From contig NZ_VNHS01000001.1 in assembly GCF_008124765.1 (NCBI RefSeq), positions 496,001 through 560,000 of the forward strand: a stretch of DNA of 64,000 nucleotides. Reading direction: 5' to 3'. The notes beneath the pieces were generated by a model. The model saw only the letters and a program-made list of their open reading frames with translations. It did no database searches and had not been told where the DNA came from. Shown here piece after piece: positions 33,401-42,869 of this stretch. Source of the DNA: Paenibacillus methanolicus (GTDB lineage Bacteria > Bacillota > Bacilli > Paenibacillales > Paenibacillaceae). A program made the position numbers and the translations under genes. Within the stretch, counting starts at the first letter, position 1; each line of letters opens with the position of its first letter.

Positions 33401-35920
33401 ATGTCCATGATGTCTCCTTCCTCAAAGGCGCAGTCTCAGCCAACCCTAAGCGACGCGCTGAAACCTCAGCCTTCTCCCATGATCGGCTCCGCTGCCGGCA
33501 GCCCGCTGGGCATCGCGCCGCGAACAGCCGCGCTCACGCCGGCCCAACTGCTGACCATGCAGCGAACGGCAGGCAATCAAGCCGTGCAGCGAATGCTAGC
33601 GCAGCCAACTGCCGCAAGCAATAAGGACAAGCCCATTCAGCGGCTCAAGGCAGAGGACATTTATGTCCTCGAAAAAGCCGATCCGCCCCCAGAGGAACAG
33701 CTGCGGCAGATGCTGAATCTCTTTACGAATTGGGAGAATGCGGCAGGCGATGTCCTCACGCGGGCGAAACGGCAGAAGATGAGCAGAGATCGCGTCGACG
33801 GGTTTCTGACCGGCAACTTCGCCCAATACTTGAACAATCGCGAAAGCTTGTATGCCTATGTGAAGGCGAATGTGTACGACGCGCTCGTCGAGGAGGAAGC
33901 ACGGCAAGAAGAACAGGATCCGAAGGCGTTGTTCGAGCAGCTTGTTTTTACGTCGAGGTTCTCGTTGGATCATCAGGTACTCCAAGATACGCTTGGTTAC
34001 ATGCCGAACTTTGACATGAATCAACAACTGGGGATATTCGAGCGTATCTATGAGATGATTGACCTTAGGGCGCTCCAGTACTTGCGGCATTTTGAACGGA
34101 TCGTTCACGACTTTGATTGTTTATCCGACCTGTATGCCGTCGTTTTGCGTTCAAGCTCTTTCCGGGCTCTGGACGATGAGGCTGCCGACCGACATCTGGA
34201 GGAGCTGCTTGGCGAAGGGCCGGAGAAGGAGCAAAGGCTTGAGCTATTGGCGCTGAAGTTTCCGGAATTGTCGCTGATCGTGCCGCCGCAAGCGTACTTC
34301 AAAGACGATTCGCTCGACCGGGCGAAAGTTGGCGAGGCCATCCAGAACGAGGAGATCCGGCAGCTGCTTGCGATTATGAGTAAAAGCGGCAATGCCGGAG
34401 AGATTGCCAATGCCATGAAACAACTGGGTCGATTTCTCAATACGACGAGCGCGACTCCCGAGGATATAAAGTTGGTCAAAAAGGCGCTGACCACGATCGT
34501 CGAACTCCGTAATCCGACTTTGCGCAACGAACTATACGATTCGCTCGGACACCTGCTGCCCAAACGGGAAACTGAAGTAACGGATGATTCCTACTCGGAC
34601 GAGGACTCCTATGATCAGGATGGAATATTGAGCGAACAGGATAAAAAAGAGCTGACGGGCGATATCGAGGAATCGACGGTGCCCACGCGCCCAATCCGGA
34701 TTCTATTATCCGATGTCTATCCGGGTTATCTGACCGACGTCAATATCACCGACTTCCTTGGGAACGGAGAGACGAGAAAGCTGCTCAAGAACGCCCCGAT
34801 TAACAACCGGCTGCTGAGCGCGGTCGCGGTGCTCAAGAACACGAATCAGCTGACCAAAGAGAGCAAAGCAGAGGTTCTCCAGAAAATCTTCCAAGATTCG
34901 AAAGCGCTTGCTAAAAATCAAGTCATTGAACTCTTCGGCACGATGAAGCTGCTGCTTGACCTCGGGAAGGGCATGAGTTTGCATGCGTGCGATGACATGA
35001 CGAAGATGAAAAGCATCCTGGACGATGAAATGGGGGCCGTATTAGGACTAGAGGAAGACGAGATGACCGAGTCCGGCATGGCGAGGCTGCTGAATAAATT
35101 CCGAAGCGTTCAGGATCTTCTCGTGTACGCGGCGACACTGGATCAAATCGAAGATCCGGATCAACGTGTGCAGGCCAAGAACGGATTCCGAGCGTTCGTC
35201 TTAACCTTAATGGAGGATGAGGATAATACAATATACCGTCAATTCCGTTATGGAGAATTAGGCCAGGAAGATGATGATGAGGTTCAACAAGCTTTATGGG
35301 GACACTTGGCCCAAGTGCTGCAACTGCCGGAAATTCTCGAGGAGTGGAGTCTCGGCGATTCGATGACGGTAGAGTCGGATGGAACGACTTGGCACGTGCA
35401 GGATACGGATGCGCCGTCGGATATGCTACTGCTCGGCACCGATATTACGACCTGTCAGAATGTGTACAACGGCAGTCAGAACCAATGTCTTCTCAGTTAC
35501 CTAATCGACGGGAAGAACCGGGCGTTAGTCATCAAGAAGGTCGATCCGAAGAAAAAGCAACGCGACGTGGACAACCGCATCGTCGGCCGAGCCCTGTTCA
35601 AGCTGCTCGTGAACGATCAAGGGGAGAACGTGCTCTATATCGAGAAAGTATATACGGACAACACGCAAATCGATATCGATCAAGCGAAGGCGCTGCTGCT
35701 CCAGATGGCGAAGAAACGCGCCGCCGAAATGGCCAAGCACTTAGCAGACCTCCATTTGCTGTCTACTAATCAGAATGCCTTTACCCAAACCGCTCGTTAC
35801 GATCAGAGCATTCATTCCCTCGGCGGGCCGGCGCCGTTTGATTACAATGACACCGTTCTGGAGAACGGACCCCCGAATTTCACGATTGATCAGAGCCATA
35901 TCGTCAAACTCCCTTACTAG
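33401..35920 (+). CDS. Large multidomain protein with eCIS-cargo-like N-terminus, candidate effector or toxin
   Basis: This protein of about 839 residues has no signal peptide. Its N-terminal 70 residues are Ser/Pro/Gln-rich and contain LTPAQLLTMQRTAGNQAVQR, very like the Q-R-x-x-G-N-x-A-V motif found near the start of many proteins associated with extracellular contractile injection systems (recalled, not searched). Residues about 80-560 are mostly helical and acidic, including a DSYSDEDSYDQDG linker (about 400). The C-terminal part is a compact domain: DMLLLGTDITTCQNVYNGSQ, CLLSYLIDGKNRALVIKK and ALFKLLVNDQGENVLYIEKV. It ends with a long helix and no anchor. I do not recognise the activity. 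ATG 33401 follows AAAGGCGGTG; GTG 33392 is the alternative. No sheath, tube or baseplate genes adjoin it. Confidence 0.88.
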   Translation: MSMMSPSSKAQSQPTLSDALKPQPSPMIGSAAGSPLGIAPRTAALTPAQLLTMQRTAGNQAVQRMLAQPTAASNKDKPIQRLKAEDIYVLEKADPPPEEQLRQMLNLFTNWENAAGDVLTRAKRQKMSRDRVDGFLTGNFAQYLNNRESLYAYVKANVYDALVEEEARQEEQDPKALFEQLVFTSRFSLDHQVLQDTLGYMPNFDMNQQLGIFERIYEMIDLRALQYLRHFERIVHDFDCLSDLYAVVLRSSSFRALDDEAADRHLEELLGEGPEKEQRLELLALKFPELSLIVPPQAYFKDDSLDRAKVGEAIQNEEIRQLLAIMSKSGNAGEIANAMKQLGRFLNTTSATPEDIKLVKKALTTIVELRNPTLRNELYDSLGHLLPKRETEVTDDSYSDEDSYDQDGILSEQDKKELTGDIEESTVPTRPIRILLSDVYPGYLTDVNITDFLGNGETRKLLKNAPINNRLLSAVAVLKNTNQLTKESKAEVLQKIFQDSKALAKNQVIELFGTMKLLLDLGKGMSLHACDDMTKMKSILDDEMGAVLGLEEDEMTESGMARLLNKFRSVQDLLVYAATLDQIEDPDQRVQAKNGFRAFVLTLMEDEDNTIYRQFRYGELGQEDDDEVQQALWGHLAQVLQLPEILEEWSLGDSMTVESDGTTWHVQDTDAPSDMLLLGTDITTCQNVYNGSQNQCLLSYLIDGKNRALVIKKVDPKKKQRDVDNRIVGRALFKLLVNDQGENVLYIEKVYTDNTQIDIDQAKALLLQMAKKRAAEMAKHLADLHLLSTNQNAFTQTARYDQSIHSLGGPAPFDYNDTVLENGPPNFTIDQSHIVKLPY

Positions 35921-36030
35921 AGAGTTGGAGCATGCGCAAATGTGCAAGTCGGCGGCGAACCCTGTATAGTAATGCAAGTAACAACCCTGTAAGAAGCTGA
36001 TGACAACGAGAGAGAAACAAGGAGATTTGG

Positions 36031-37665
36031 ATGATGGAGAACAAGAAGTGGTGGAAAGAAACGGTCGTGTACCAAATTTACCCGCGCAGTTTCCAAGACA
36101 GCAACGGCGACGGCATCGGCGATCTGACCGGCATACTGAACCGGCTCGATTATCTGGAGAAGCTCGGGATCGGCGCGATCTGGCTGTCCCCGGTGTGCAA
36201 ATCCCCGCAGGATGACAACGGCTACGATATCTCGGATTATCAGGATATCGATCCGATGTTCGGTTCGCTGGACGATATGGACGCGCTGGTTCGAGAGGCG
36301 GCCAAGCACAATATCAAAATTATTATGGATCTGGTCCTGAATCATACTTCGGACGAACATCCGTGGTTCGTCGAAGCGAAGAAGGGGAAGGACAATCCGT
36401 ATTACGATTATTATGTATGGCGCGACGGCGTTCCGGGCACGCCGCCGAACGAGCTGGGCAGCATCTTCGGCGGATCGGCTTGGGAGTACGTGCCGGAGCT
36501 TGGCCAATATTACTTGCATCTGTTCTCCGTGAAGCAGCCGGATCTCAACTGGGCGAATCCGAAAGTCCGGGAAGAGATCTACCGCATGATCAATTGGTGG
36601 ATCGACCGCGGCGTCGGCGGCTTCCGTCTGGACGTCATCGATCTGATCGCCAAGGAGCCGGATCGGCTTATTACCGGGAACGGCCCGAAGCTGCACGACT
36701 ATATCCGGGAGCTTAGCCGGCTAACCTTTCAACGGGCGGACCTGCTTACCGTCGGCGAGACGTGGGGCGCCACGCCGGAGATCGCGAAGCTGTTCAGCAA
36801 TCCGGACGGCTCCGAATTCTCGATGGTATTTCAGTTCGAGCATATCGGCCTGGACGAGCAGCCGGGCAAGAGCAAGTGGGATTTGGCGCCGCTGGACTTC
36901 ATGAAGCTGAAGGCCGTGCTGTCCAAATGGCAGACGGAGCTGAAGGGCGAGGCTTGGAACAGCCTGTTCTGGAACAATCACGATTTGCCGCGCATCGTCT
37001 CCCGTTGGGGCAATGACGGCGAATACCGGGTACAATCCGCCAAGATGCTGGCCACCTTGCTGCATGGCATGCAGGGCACCCCGTATGTGTATCAAGGCGA
37101 GGAGATCGGGATGACCAATGCGCAATATCCGATCGAGGACTACCGGGATATCGAATTGCTCAATCTGCATAAGGAGCGGACGGACCAAGGCTACCCGCAG
37201 GACGAGATTATGGCCTCGATCTATGCCAAAGGCCGCGACAACGCCCGCACGCCGATGCAGTGGGACAGGGCGACGGATGCGGGATTTACGACGGGCACGC
37301 CGTGGATTCGCGTCAATCCGAACTACGCGACCATCAACGCCGAGTCGGCTCTTCTCGATCCCAACTCGATTTTCCATCATTATCGGAAACTGATCCAGCT
37401 GCGCAAAGCGCACGAGGTCATTATCTACGGCGACTATGAGCTGTTATTCCCGGAGGACCCGAGCCTCTTTGCTTATACCCGCTCGCTGGATGGCGAGAAG
37501 ATTATCGTCCTATGCAATTTCTATGGCGAGCAGGTGCCGTTCACGCTCCCGGATTCGCTGTCCGGCGAGAAGGAGTTATTGATCGCCAATTATTACGATG
37601 AGCTGCCGCAGCATACGCTTCGCCCCTACGAAGCCAGAATGTATCGATTGAAGGCCGGCAACTAG
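36031..37665 (+). CDS. dexB: Glucan 1,6-alpha-glucosidase (GH13_31, DexB type)
   Basis: This 544-residue enzyme has the GH13 blocks: DLVLNHTSDEHPWF (region I), GFRLDVID with the nucleophile aspartate (region II), TVGETWG with the acid/base glutamate (region III) and NNHDLPR (region IV). The GETWGATPEIAKLFSNPDGS and SMVFQFEHIGLDE stretch is closest to DexB-type glucan 1,6-alpha-glucosidases rather than to trehalose-6-phosphate hydrolases. No signal peptide is present, so it works in the cytoplasm, cleaving isomaltose-type alpha-1,6-linked oligosaccharides to glucose. Start at ATG 36031 with AAGGAGA upstream. It is monocistronic, bounded by a strong terminator, and precedes a two-component/sugar-binding operon. 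Confidence 0.95.
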   Translation: MMENKKWWKETVVYQIYPRSFQDSNGDGIGDLTGILNRLDYLEKLGIGAIWLSPVCKSPQDDNGYDISDYQDIDPMFGSLDDMDALVREAAKHNIKIIMDLVLNHTSDEHPWFVEAKKGKDNPYYDYYVWRDGVPGTPPNELGSIFGGSAWEYVPELGQYYLHLFSVKQPDLNWANPKVREEIYRMINWWIDRGVGGFRLDVIDLIAKEPDRLITGNGPKLHDYIRELSRLTFQRADLLTVGETWGATPEIAKLFSNPDGSEFSMVFQFEHIGLDEQPGKSKWDLAPLDFMKLKAVLSKWQTELKGEAWNSLFWNNHDLPRIVSRWGNDGEYRVQSAKMLATLLHGMQGTPYVYQGEEIGMTNAQYPIEDYRDIELLNLHKERTDQGYPQDEIMASIYAKGRDNARTPMQWDRATDAGFTTGTPWIRVNPNYATINAESALLDPNSIFHHYRKLIQLRKAHEVIIYGDYELLFPEDPSLFAYTRSLDGEKIIVLCNFYGEQVPFTLPDSLSGEKELLIANYYDELPQHTLRPYEARMYRLKAGN

Positions 37666-37689
37666 TTATTTGTAGCGCGCAGGAAGAGG

Positions 37690-37734
37690 AGAGGCGTCCC
37701 GTTTGTCGTACAGGCGACGACGGGACGCCTCTTT
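37690..37734 (+). terminator. Terminator of dexB
   Basis: AGAGGCGTCCCGT pairs perfectly with ACGGGACGCCTCT, with an inner GTCG/CGAC stem, and is followed by TTTC. Confidence 0.88.
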
Positions 37735-37885
37735 CGGTTGACTATCGGCAGCGTTAAGTCGAAGATTCCAATGATCTTCCCTATTTCTAATGAAAATCCC
37801 CAGTTCCTGCATTCCATGCGCAAGCCGATCCTTTTACAATACAGAGAGAGGGTAGATGTCGATCCATAAACTAGGGGGCATGCGC

Positions 37886-39490
37886 GTGCATACCGATTCG
37901 ATTGAAATCTTGATCGTGGATGACGAGCCGAAGCAGCGCCGCGGGCTGGCCGCCATGGTCAGGTCGCTGCGTCCGGAATATCGCGTCCATGAAGCGAAGA
38001 ACGGCAAGGAAGCGCTGGAACTTGCCCATCGCAAGCCGCTCGATATTGTCTTTACCGATATTCAGATGCCGCTCGTCAACGGAATCGAGTTTCTGGAGCA
38101 TCTTCATCAAGACGGCACCAAGTTGCCCAAAGTCGTTTTTGTAAGCGTATACCACGAGTTCGGTTATGCCCGGCAAGCCGTTCGGCTGGGCGCGAAGGAT
38201 TATTTGGTCAAGCCCGTCAGTCCCGATCATCTCGAACCCGTGCTAGCGCAGCTGGAGCATCAGATTCGGCAGGAAATCATGGAACAGACGGCGGCGGACA
38301 GCCTGTCCCGGCAGCTGGCGCAGTCGAAGACGGTCTATATGGAGCAGCTGCTGTACAGGTGGATGACCGAGGAGCTGCAGCCGGCGGAATTGCAGGAGGT
38401 TCAAGCGGCGTTCAAGGCGACGGGTCCGGGAGCGGTGATGATCGTGGAGACCGGATCTTCATCTTCGTCGACCGCCGATCAAGAGTGGAGACAGATGCTG
38501 AAGCGGGCGATATCGCAGACGTTGGGGGGATTAGCCGATATTATCGTCTTATCGCCGGAGCACGAGAAAGACCGCATGGTCGTCATCGCCGAATGGAAGT
38601 CCGCCGGTGCCGAGGGGGAAGGGCAGGAGAAGCTCCGCGCCGCGCTTACTCAGCTTGGTCAGCTGTATAACCGCGTCATCGGAGCCGGAGTGGCGCGTTC
38701 AGGATCCTGCTTGGGAACGGACATACGAGATTGCTGGGTGCAGGCGCAGCAGGCGGCGCATTATTTGTACTATTATCCCGAAGGCACATGGTTGACGAAC
38801 GAGGCGCTGGAGGCGCAGCTATCGAAGGCGGCCGCGGCGGCAGTCGCGGCCAAAGATTCGCAAGCGCTGGAGGAAGCGGTTACAGACGGGAGCGCCGAGC
38901 TGGCGTCGTTAACGCTAACGGGCATGATGGAACGGCTGGCGGCTGGTTATCTGCCCCCTTTTCGTTACAAGTGCGCCGTCATTCAACAGCTGCTGACCTG
39001 TCTGAAGCGCGTGGAGCTGGTGATTGACGATGCGGATTACCGGCTGTTGTCGGAGAGGATCGACCAAGAGATCGTAGCCTCTCCCACGGTGCGCGAGACG
39101 AAGGCCGTCGCGGTTCGCCTGCTGTCGGATCTCGTGCTTCAGATGAAGAGGGACAAAGGCGCCCGGAGCGAATGGATCATGAACAAGTGCAAGGAGTATA
39201 TGGAAGAGCATCTGCACGAGGACATCGGTCTTGATGCGGTGGCGCAGCGATTTTATTACAATGCCTCGTATTTCAGCATTTTGTTCAAGAACCATTTTGG
39301 CGTCTCTTTCACGGATTTCCTCGTAAAGTCGCGCATGCAGCGCGCGCGAAGCTTATTGCTGCAGTCCGATCAGAAGGTCGCCGACATCGCGAAGGCGGTC
39401 GGTTATAAAGATGGCAAGTATTTCAATAAAGTGTTCAAAAAAACGTTCCTCCACTCGCCGGACGAATTCCGCCGGACGTTCACGTCATAA
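37886..39490 (+). CDS. AraC-type response regulator (YesN family)
   Basis: This protein of about 534 residues has an N-terminal receiver domain (ILIVDDEPKQRRG; phospho-acceptor aspartate in DIVFTDIQMP; lysine in YLVKPVSP) and a poorly conserved middle region. A C-terminal AraC-type DNA-binding domain contains VAQRFYYNASYFSILFKNHFG and IAKAVGYKDGKYFNKVFKKT. It is the partner of the kinase encoded 15 bases downstream. I prefer GTG 37886, which has AGGGGG 7 bases upstream; ATG 37880 is too close to that site and ATG 37856 has a weaker GAGAGGG. It probably activates a sugar-uptake operon, for which the phased direct repeat before the importer at 44780 is a candidate target. Confidence 0.94.
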   Translation: MHTDSIEILIVDDEPKQRRGLAAMVRSLRPEYRVHEAKNGKEALELAHRKPLDIVFTDIQMPLVNGIEFLEHLHQDGTKLPKVVFVSVYHEFGYARQAVRLGAKDYLVKPVSPDHLEPVLAQLEHQIRQEIMEQTAADSLSRQLAQSKTVYMEQLLYRWMTEELQPAELQEVQAAFKATGPGAVMIVETGSSSSSTADQEWRQMLKRAISQTLGGLADIIVLSPEHEKDRMVVIAEWKSAGAEGEGQEKLRAALTQLGQLYNRVIGAGVARSGSCLGTDIRDCWVQAQQAAHYLYYYPEGTWLTNEALEAQLSKAAAAAVAAKDSQALEEAVTDGSAELASLTLTGMMERLAAGYLPPFRYKCAVIQQLLTCLKRVELVIDDADYRLLSERIDQEIVASPTVRETKAVAVRLLSDLVLQMKRDKGARSEWIMNKCKEYMEEHLHEDIGLDAVAQRFYYNASYFSILFKNHFGVSFTDFLVKSRMQRARSLLLQSDQKVADIAKAVGYKDGKYFNKVFKKTFLHSPDEFRRTFTS

Positions 39491-39505
39491 CCGCCGAGGC
39501 TCATC

Positions 39506-41362
39506 ATGCGCATACTCCATAAACTGTCCGATCTCGCAGCGAATGCGAAATTCCGTCTTAAACTCATCGTATCCTATTGCCTGCTGGTTACGTTCATCAT
39601 TTTGATTCTCGGCTTCGCCTATTACCGGATCAGCGCGGGCAACATGCTGCGGAACATGCAGGAAAGTCTGGGCAACATCGTGCTGAACAACAATCAGCTG
39701 CTCGACGAGAAGCTGCGCGATATTCAATCCAAGAGCGAGGTACTGCCGATCGATAACGAGCTGTACGAAGTCATCGCGAACGTCGATAAGCACGACAACG
39801 AATCCCAGTTGAAGGCGGATCGCCGCATTACTTCGATCCTGTTCCAATATTTCGGCGGCGACGCGGATATCTATTCCTCGTTCATCCTGACGCCCGAATA
39901 TACGTATGGCAATGCCGCGCGGATGTACGTGCCTCCGGAAGGTTTCTTCCAATCGGACTTATTCCGCGCGTCGCTCATGAATCAAGGCGATCTCGTCTGG
40001 ATGCCGACCTATTCGTTCGCGGATACGTTCGGCGAACGCGAGATGTCGGGTTTTCCCTACGAATACGAGAAGTTGATGTCCGGCGTGAAGGAGCTGAATT
40101 TGACGTATATCGACGAGCAGGGCGTCTTCCATTCGCTGCCGGCGAATCAGCAGAGACCGGTCCTGATGCTGAGCTTCCGAACGGATTACGTGGAGAAGCT
40201 GTTCGCCGACTATGTGCATAAGAGCAAGCTGCGGCATTTGACATACGGGGTCGTGGATGTGCACGGCTCGGTCGTCATCGCCTCGGATGCGAAGCTGACA
40301 GGCACCCGTCAGGCTCCCGCTTGGCTTGCGGAAGCGTTCGAGATGAGGCAAGGCAGCTTCCAACACGTCGTCGACGGCCGAGAACGGCTCATTGCCTTCC
40401 ATCAGATGGAGAGTACCGGCTGGATGTCTTATATCGAAATTCCGGTGGCGGACGCGCTTGCGGATTTGGATAAGCTGCGTTCGTATTCGATCCTGTTCCT
40501 GGCCGCGATGCTGCTCGTCTCCGTGCTGCTAGCGTATTTGCTATCGATCTACATTACGAAGCCGATCATCCGCATCAAGAAAGCGATCAAAATGATGGAA
40601 CTCGGCAATTTCCGCGTCCGAATTCCCGAACATGGCCGCGACGAGCTCGGCGAGCTAATCCGCATGTTCAACCAGATGAACGGACAAATTCACGCGTTGA
40701 TCGAAGAGAATTACGCCTCCAGGCTGCGGGAGAAAGAATCCGAGCTAATGGCGCTGAATCTGCAGCTGAACCCGCATTTTCTGTACAACACGTTAACGAC
40801 GCTGTATTGGATAGCCGTGGAGAACAATCAGCAGGAGATGAGCCGGATTATGCTGAATCTGGCCGAGATGCTGCAGACTTCGACGCGCGACAAGAACGAG
40901 ACTTGGCCGCTAGCGACCGATCTGGACTGGCTGAACAAGTACATCTACATCATGTCGAGCCGCTTCGAGAATATGATCGAGACGCGCATCGAAGTCGATG
41001 AAGCGCTGCTGGCCATCGAGGTACCGAAGCTGTTCCTGCAGCCCTTCGTCGAGAACGCGATCATTCACGGCCTGGCGGAGACGGAATCCGGCGGCGTCAT
41101 CGTGATCAAAGGGCGGAATGAGCCGGACGGTCTCCGTTTCTCCGTCGAAGACAACGGCTGCGGCATTACGAAAGAACGAATCGATAAACTCAAATCCGGC
41201 GAGATCCGCTCGACCGGCATGGCGAACGTCGAGAAGCGGATTAAGCTGCTGTACGGACCCCAATATGGCCTCGAGATTCAGTCTAGCCGGGAGGAGGGGA
41301 CGACAATTGTCATTCGGCTTGGACGGCAGCCCGACCCGAATGCAGCGACACGCGTCTCATAA
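39506..41362 (+). CDS. YesM-type sensor histidine kinase
   Basis: This 618-residue kinase has a first membrane segment (about 16-37), an extracellular dCache-like sensor (about 40-318), a second membrane segment (about 322-348), HAMP, a His_kinase domain with the phospho-histidine in LNPHFLYNTL, and HATPase with FVENAIIHGL, VEDNGCGI and GMANVEKRIKLLYG. It lies 15 bases after the response regulator and 27 bases before a solute-binding lipoprotein, forming a regulator-kinase-receptor operon. The gene has no clear Shine-Dalgarno of its own apart from a GAGG in the intergenic gap, consistent with translational coupling to the regulator. Confidence 0.95.
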   Translation: MRILHKLSDLAANAKFRLKLIVSYCLLVTFIILILGFAYYRISAGNMLRNMQESLGNIVLNNNQLLDEKLRDIQSKSEVLPIDNELYEVIANVDKHDNESQLKADRRITSILFQYFGGDADIYSSFILTPEYTYGNAARMYVPPEGFFQSDLFRASLMNQGDLVWMPTYSFADTFGEREMSGFPYEYEKLMSGVKELNLTYIDEQGVFHSLPANQQRPVLMLSFRTDYVEKLFADYVHKSKLRHLTYGVVDVHGSVVIASDAKLTGTRQAPAWLAEAFEMRQGSFQHVVDGRERLIAFHQMESTGWMSYIEIPVADALADLDKLRSYSILFLAAMLLVSVLLAYLLSIYITKPIIRIKKAIKMMELGNFRVRIPEHGRDELGELIRMFNQMNGQIHALIEENYASRLREKESELMALNLQLNPHFLYNTLTTLYWIAVENNQQEMSRIMLNLAEMLQTSTRDKNETWPLATDLDWLNKYIYIMSSRFENMIETRIEVDEALLAIEVPKLFLQPFVENAIIHGLAETESGGVIVIKGRNEPDGLRFSVEDNGCGITKERIDKLKSGEIRSTGMANVEKRIKLLYGPQYGLEIQSSREEGTTIVIRLGRQPDPNAATRVS

Positions 41363-41389
41363 GGAGAGGCTAGAGGAGGCGACCAGACC

Positions 41390-42763
41390 ATGAGGAAGCG
41401 ATTGGCCTTGCTTCTTGTACTCGGACTTGCCGCGTTGACGGCGGCCGGCTGCCGTCCGGCCGAGAGTTTGCCCGCGGCGGAGATCGGCTATGCGATCAAA
41501 GGGGGTAGTCAGGAACCGGTGACATTAACCTATGCCTCTTGGGGCTCGGCGAACGAGCGCAAGGCGCAGGAATCGATGATTCGCAAGTTCATGGACAAGT
41601 ATCCGTGGATTACGGTGGAGTACATGTATGCGCCGGGCGATTACGTGACGAAGCTGACGACGATGTACGCCAGCAACCGAGCGCCGGACGTGTTCATGCT
41701 GTACAAACATACGGCGCTTCAATGGGCGGAGCAGGGCAAGCTGTACAACTTGAATGAATTTCTCGCCACCGATCCCGATATTAACGAAAGTTCGTTGATT
41801 CCGAACGCGATTATGTCGTGGGATCAAGGGAAGGTGGCCGGCGTGAAGGTGACGGAGGAAGCATTCGCGCTCTATTACAATGCCGACCTGTTCGAGGAAG
41901 CCGGGCTGTCGCCGCCGCCCGTCAAGGCCGAGGAGGCTTGGGACTGGGACGAATTCGTGCAGACGGCGAAGAAACTGACGATCGACCGCAACGGACGAAA
42001 CGCGCTCGACCCGTTGTTCGATCCGCATCACATCGAGCAATTCGGCGTCCGCTTCAATACGTGGATGTGGCATTTGTTCGTGTCGTCCAACGAGACGAGC
42101 ATCATCTCAGCAGACGGAAGCCGAATGAACCTGCAGGACCCGGCGGTGATCGAAGCGGTGCAAAAGCTGGCGGACCTGATTTATGTGCATCATGTGGCGC
42201 CGTCTCCGCTGCAGGAGAAGAATTTGCCCCAGCCGATGCTCGCCCTGCAAAGCAAGAAGATCGCGATGGATCTGGACGGCCAGTGGATTCAGCTGGACCT
42301 CGGCGCCGCGAACGTCAACTACGGCGTCGGCGTACTGCCCAAGCTCAAGAAGAGCACGACCGTTCAGTTCGGCGAGCCGATCGTCATGTCCGCGACGACG
42401 GAGCATCCGCTCGAAGCATGGCTGTTCTTCAAGTGGCTCATCGATGCCGAGCATGCGATCGACATGCATGCGAGCGGACTGTGGATGCCGATCTTGAAAG
42501 ACTACTACACGAAGCCCGAGCTCATTACGCGATGGGCGGACGAGAAGCCCGGCCATCCGGACGGGTACGAGGATGCCGTCATGCGGCAGACGCTTGCGAA
42601 CGGCGTCAACTCGTACGACTATTATTTGAAGAACATCGAGCGCATCAATGCCATCCTCATTCCCGCGCTTGACCAGGTATTTCTTGGGAAGAAGAACGTG
42701 AAGCAGGCGTTCGCCGATGTGGCTGACGAGATCGACGCCGCGTTTCAAGGGACTTATCCGTGA
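41390..42763 (+). CDS. Family-1 solute-binding lipoprotein without permease genes, possible sensory receptor
   Basis: This 457-residue protein has a lipoprotein signal (TAAGC at about residues 17-21) and a typical family-1 sugar-binding fold: VTLTYASWGSANERKAQESM, the EYMYAPGDYVTKLTTMYAS segment and FKWLIDAEHAIDMHASG. The ATG follows GAGGAGGCGACCAGACC. No permease genes follow; a symmetrical hairpin ends the operon at once. It may either feed one of the LplBC-type permeases elsewhere or, because it sits in an operon with its kinase, deliver the ligand to that kinase. The second reading is inference from gene order. Confidence 0.94.
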   Translation: MRKRLALLLVLGLAALTAAGCRPAESLPAAEIGYAIKGGSQEPVTLTYASWGSANERKAQESMIRKFMDKYPWITVEYMYAPGDYVTKLTTMYASNRAPDVFMLYKHTALQWAEQGKLYNLNEFLATDPDINESSLIPNAIMSWDQGKVAGVKVTEEAFALYYNADLFEEAGLSPPPVKAEEAWDWDEFVQTAKKLTIDRNGRNALDPLFDPHHIEQFGVRFNTWMWHLFVSSNETSIISADGSRMNLQDPAVIEAVQKLADLIYVHHVAPSPLQEKNLPQPMLALQSKKIAMDLDGQWIQLDLGAANVNYGVGVLPKLKKSTTVQFGEPIVMSATTEHPLEAWLFFKWLIDAEHAIDMHASGLWMPILKDYYTKPELITRWADEKPGHPDGYEDAVMRQTLANGVNSYDYYLKNIERINAILIPALDQVFLGKKNVKQAFADVADEIDAAFQGTYP

Positions 42764-42806
42764 GGAGGATGAAAAGGGGAAAACAGGAGGATCAAGCTCG
42801 AAACGT

Positions 42807-42860
42807 AACAAAGGCGCTGGCATCATGGGGAAAATCACTGTTGACGCCAGCGCCTTTGTT
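42807..42860. terminator. Bidirectional terminator
   Basis: AACAAAGGCGCTGGC pairs perfectly with GCCAGCGCCTTTGTT across a 24-base loop. It separates the plus-strand binding-protein operon from the convergent stalk-domain gene. Confidence 0.88.
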
Positions 42861-42869
42861 ATATTGCGA

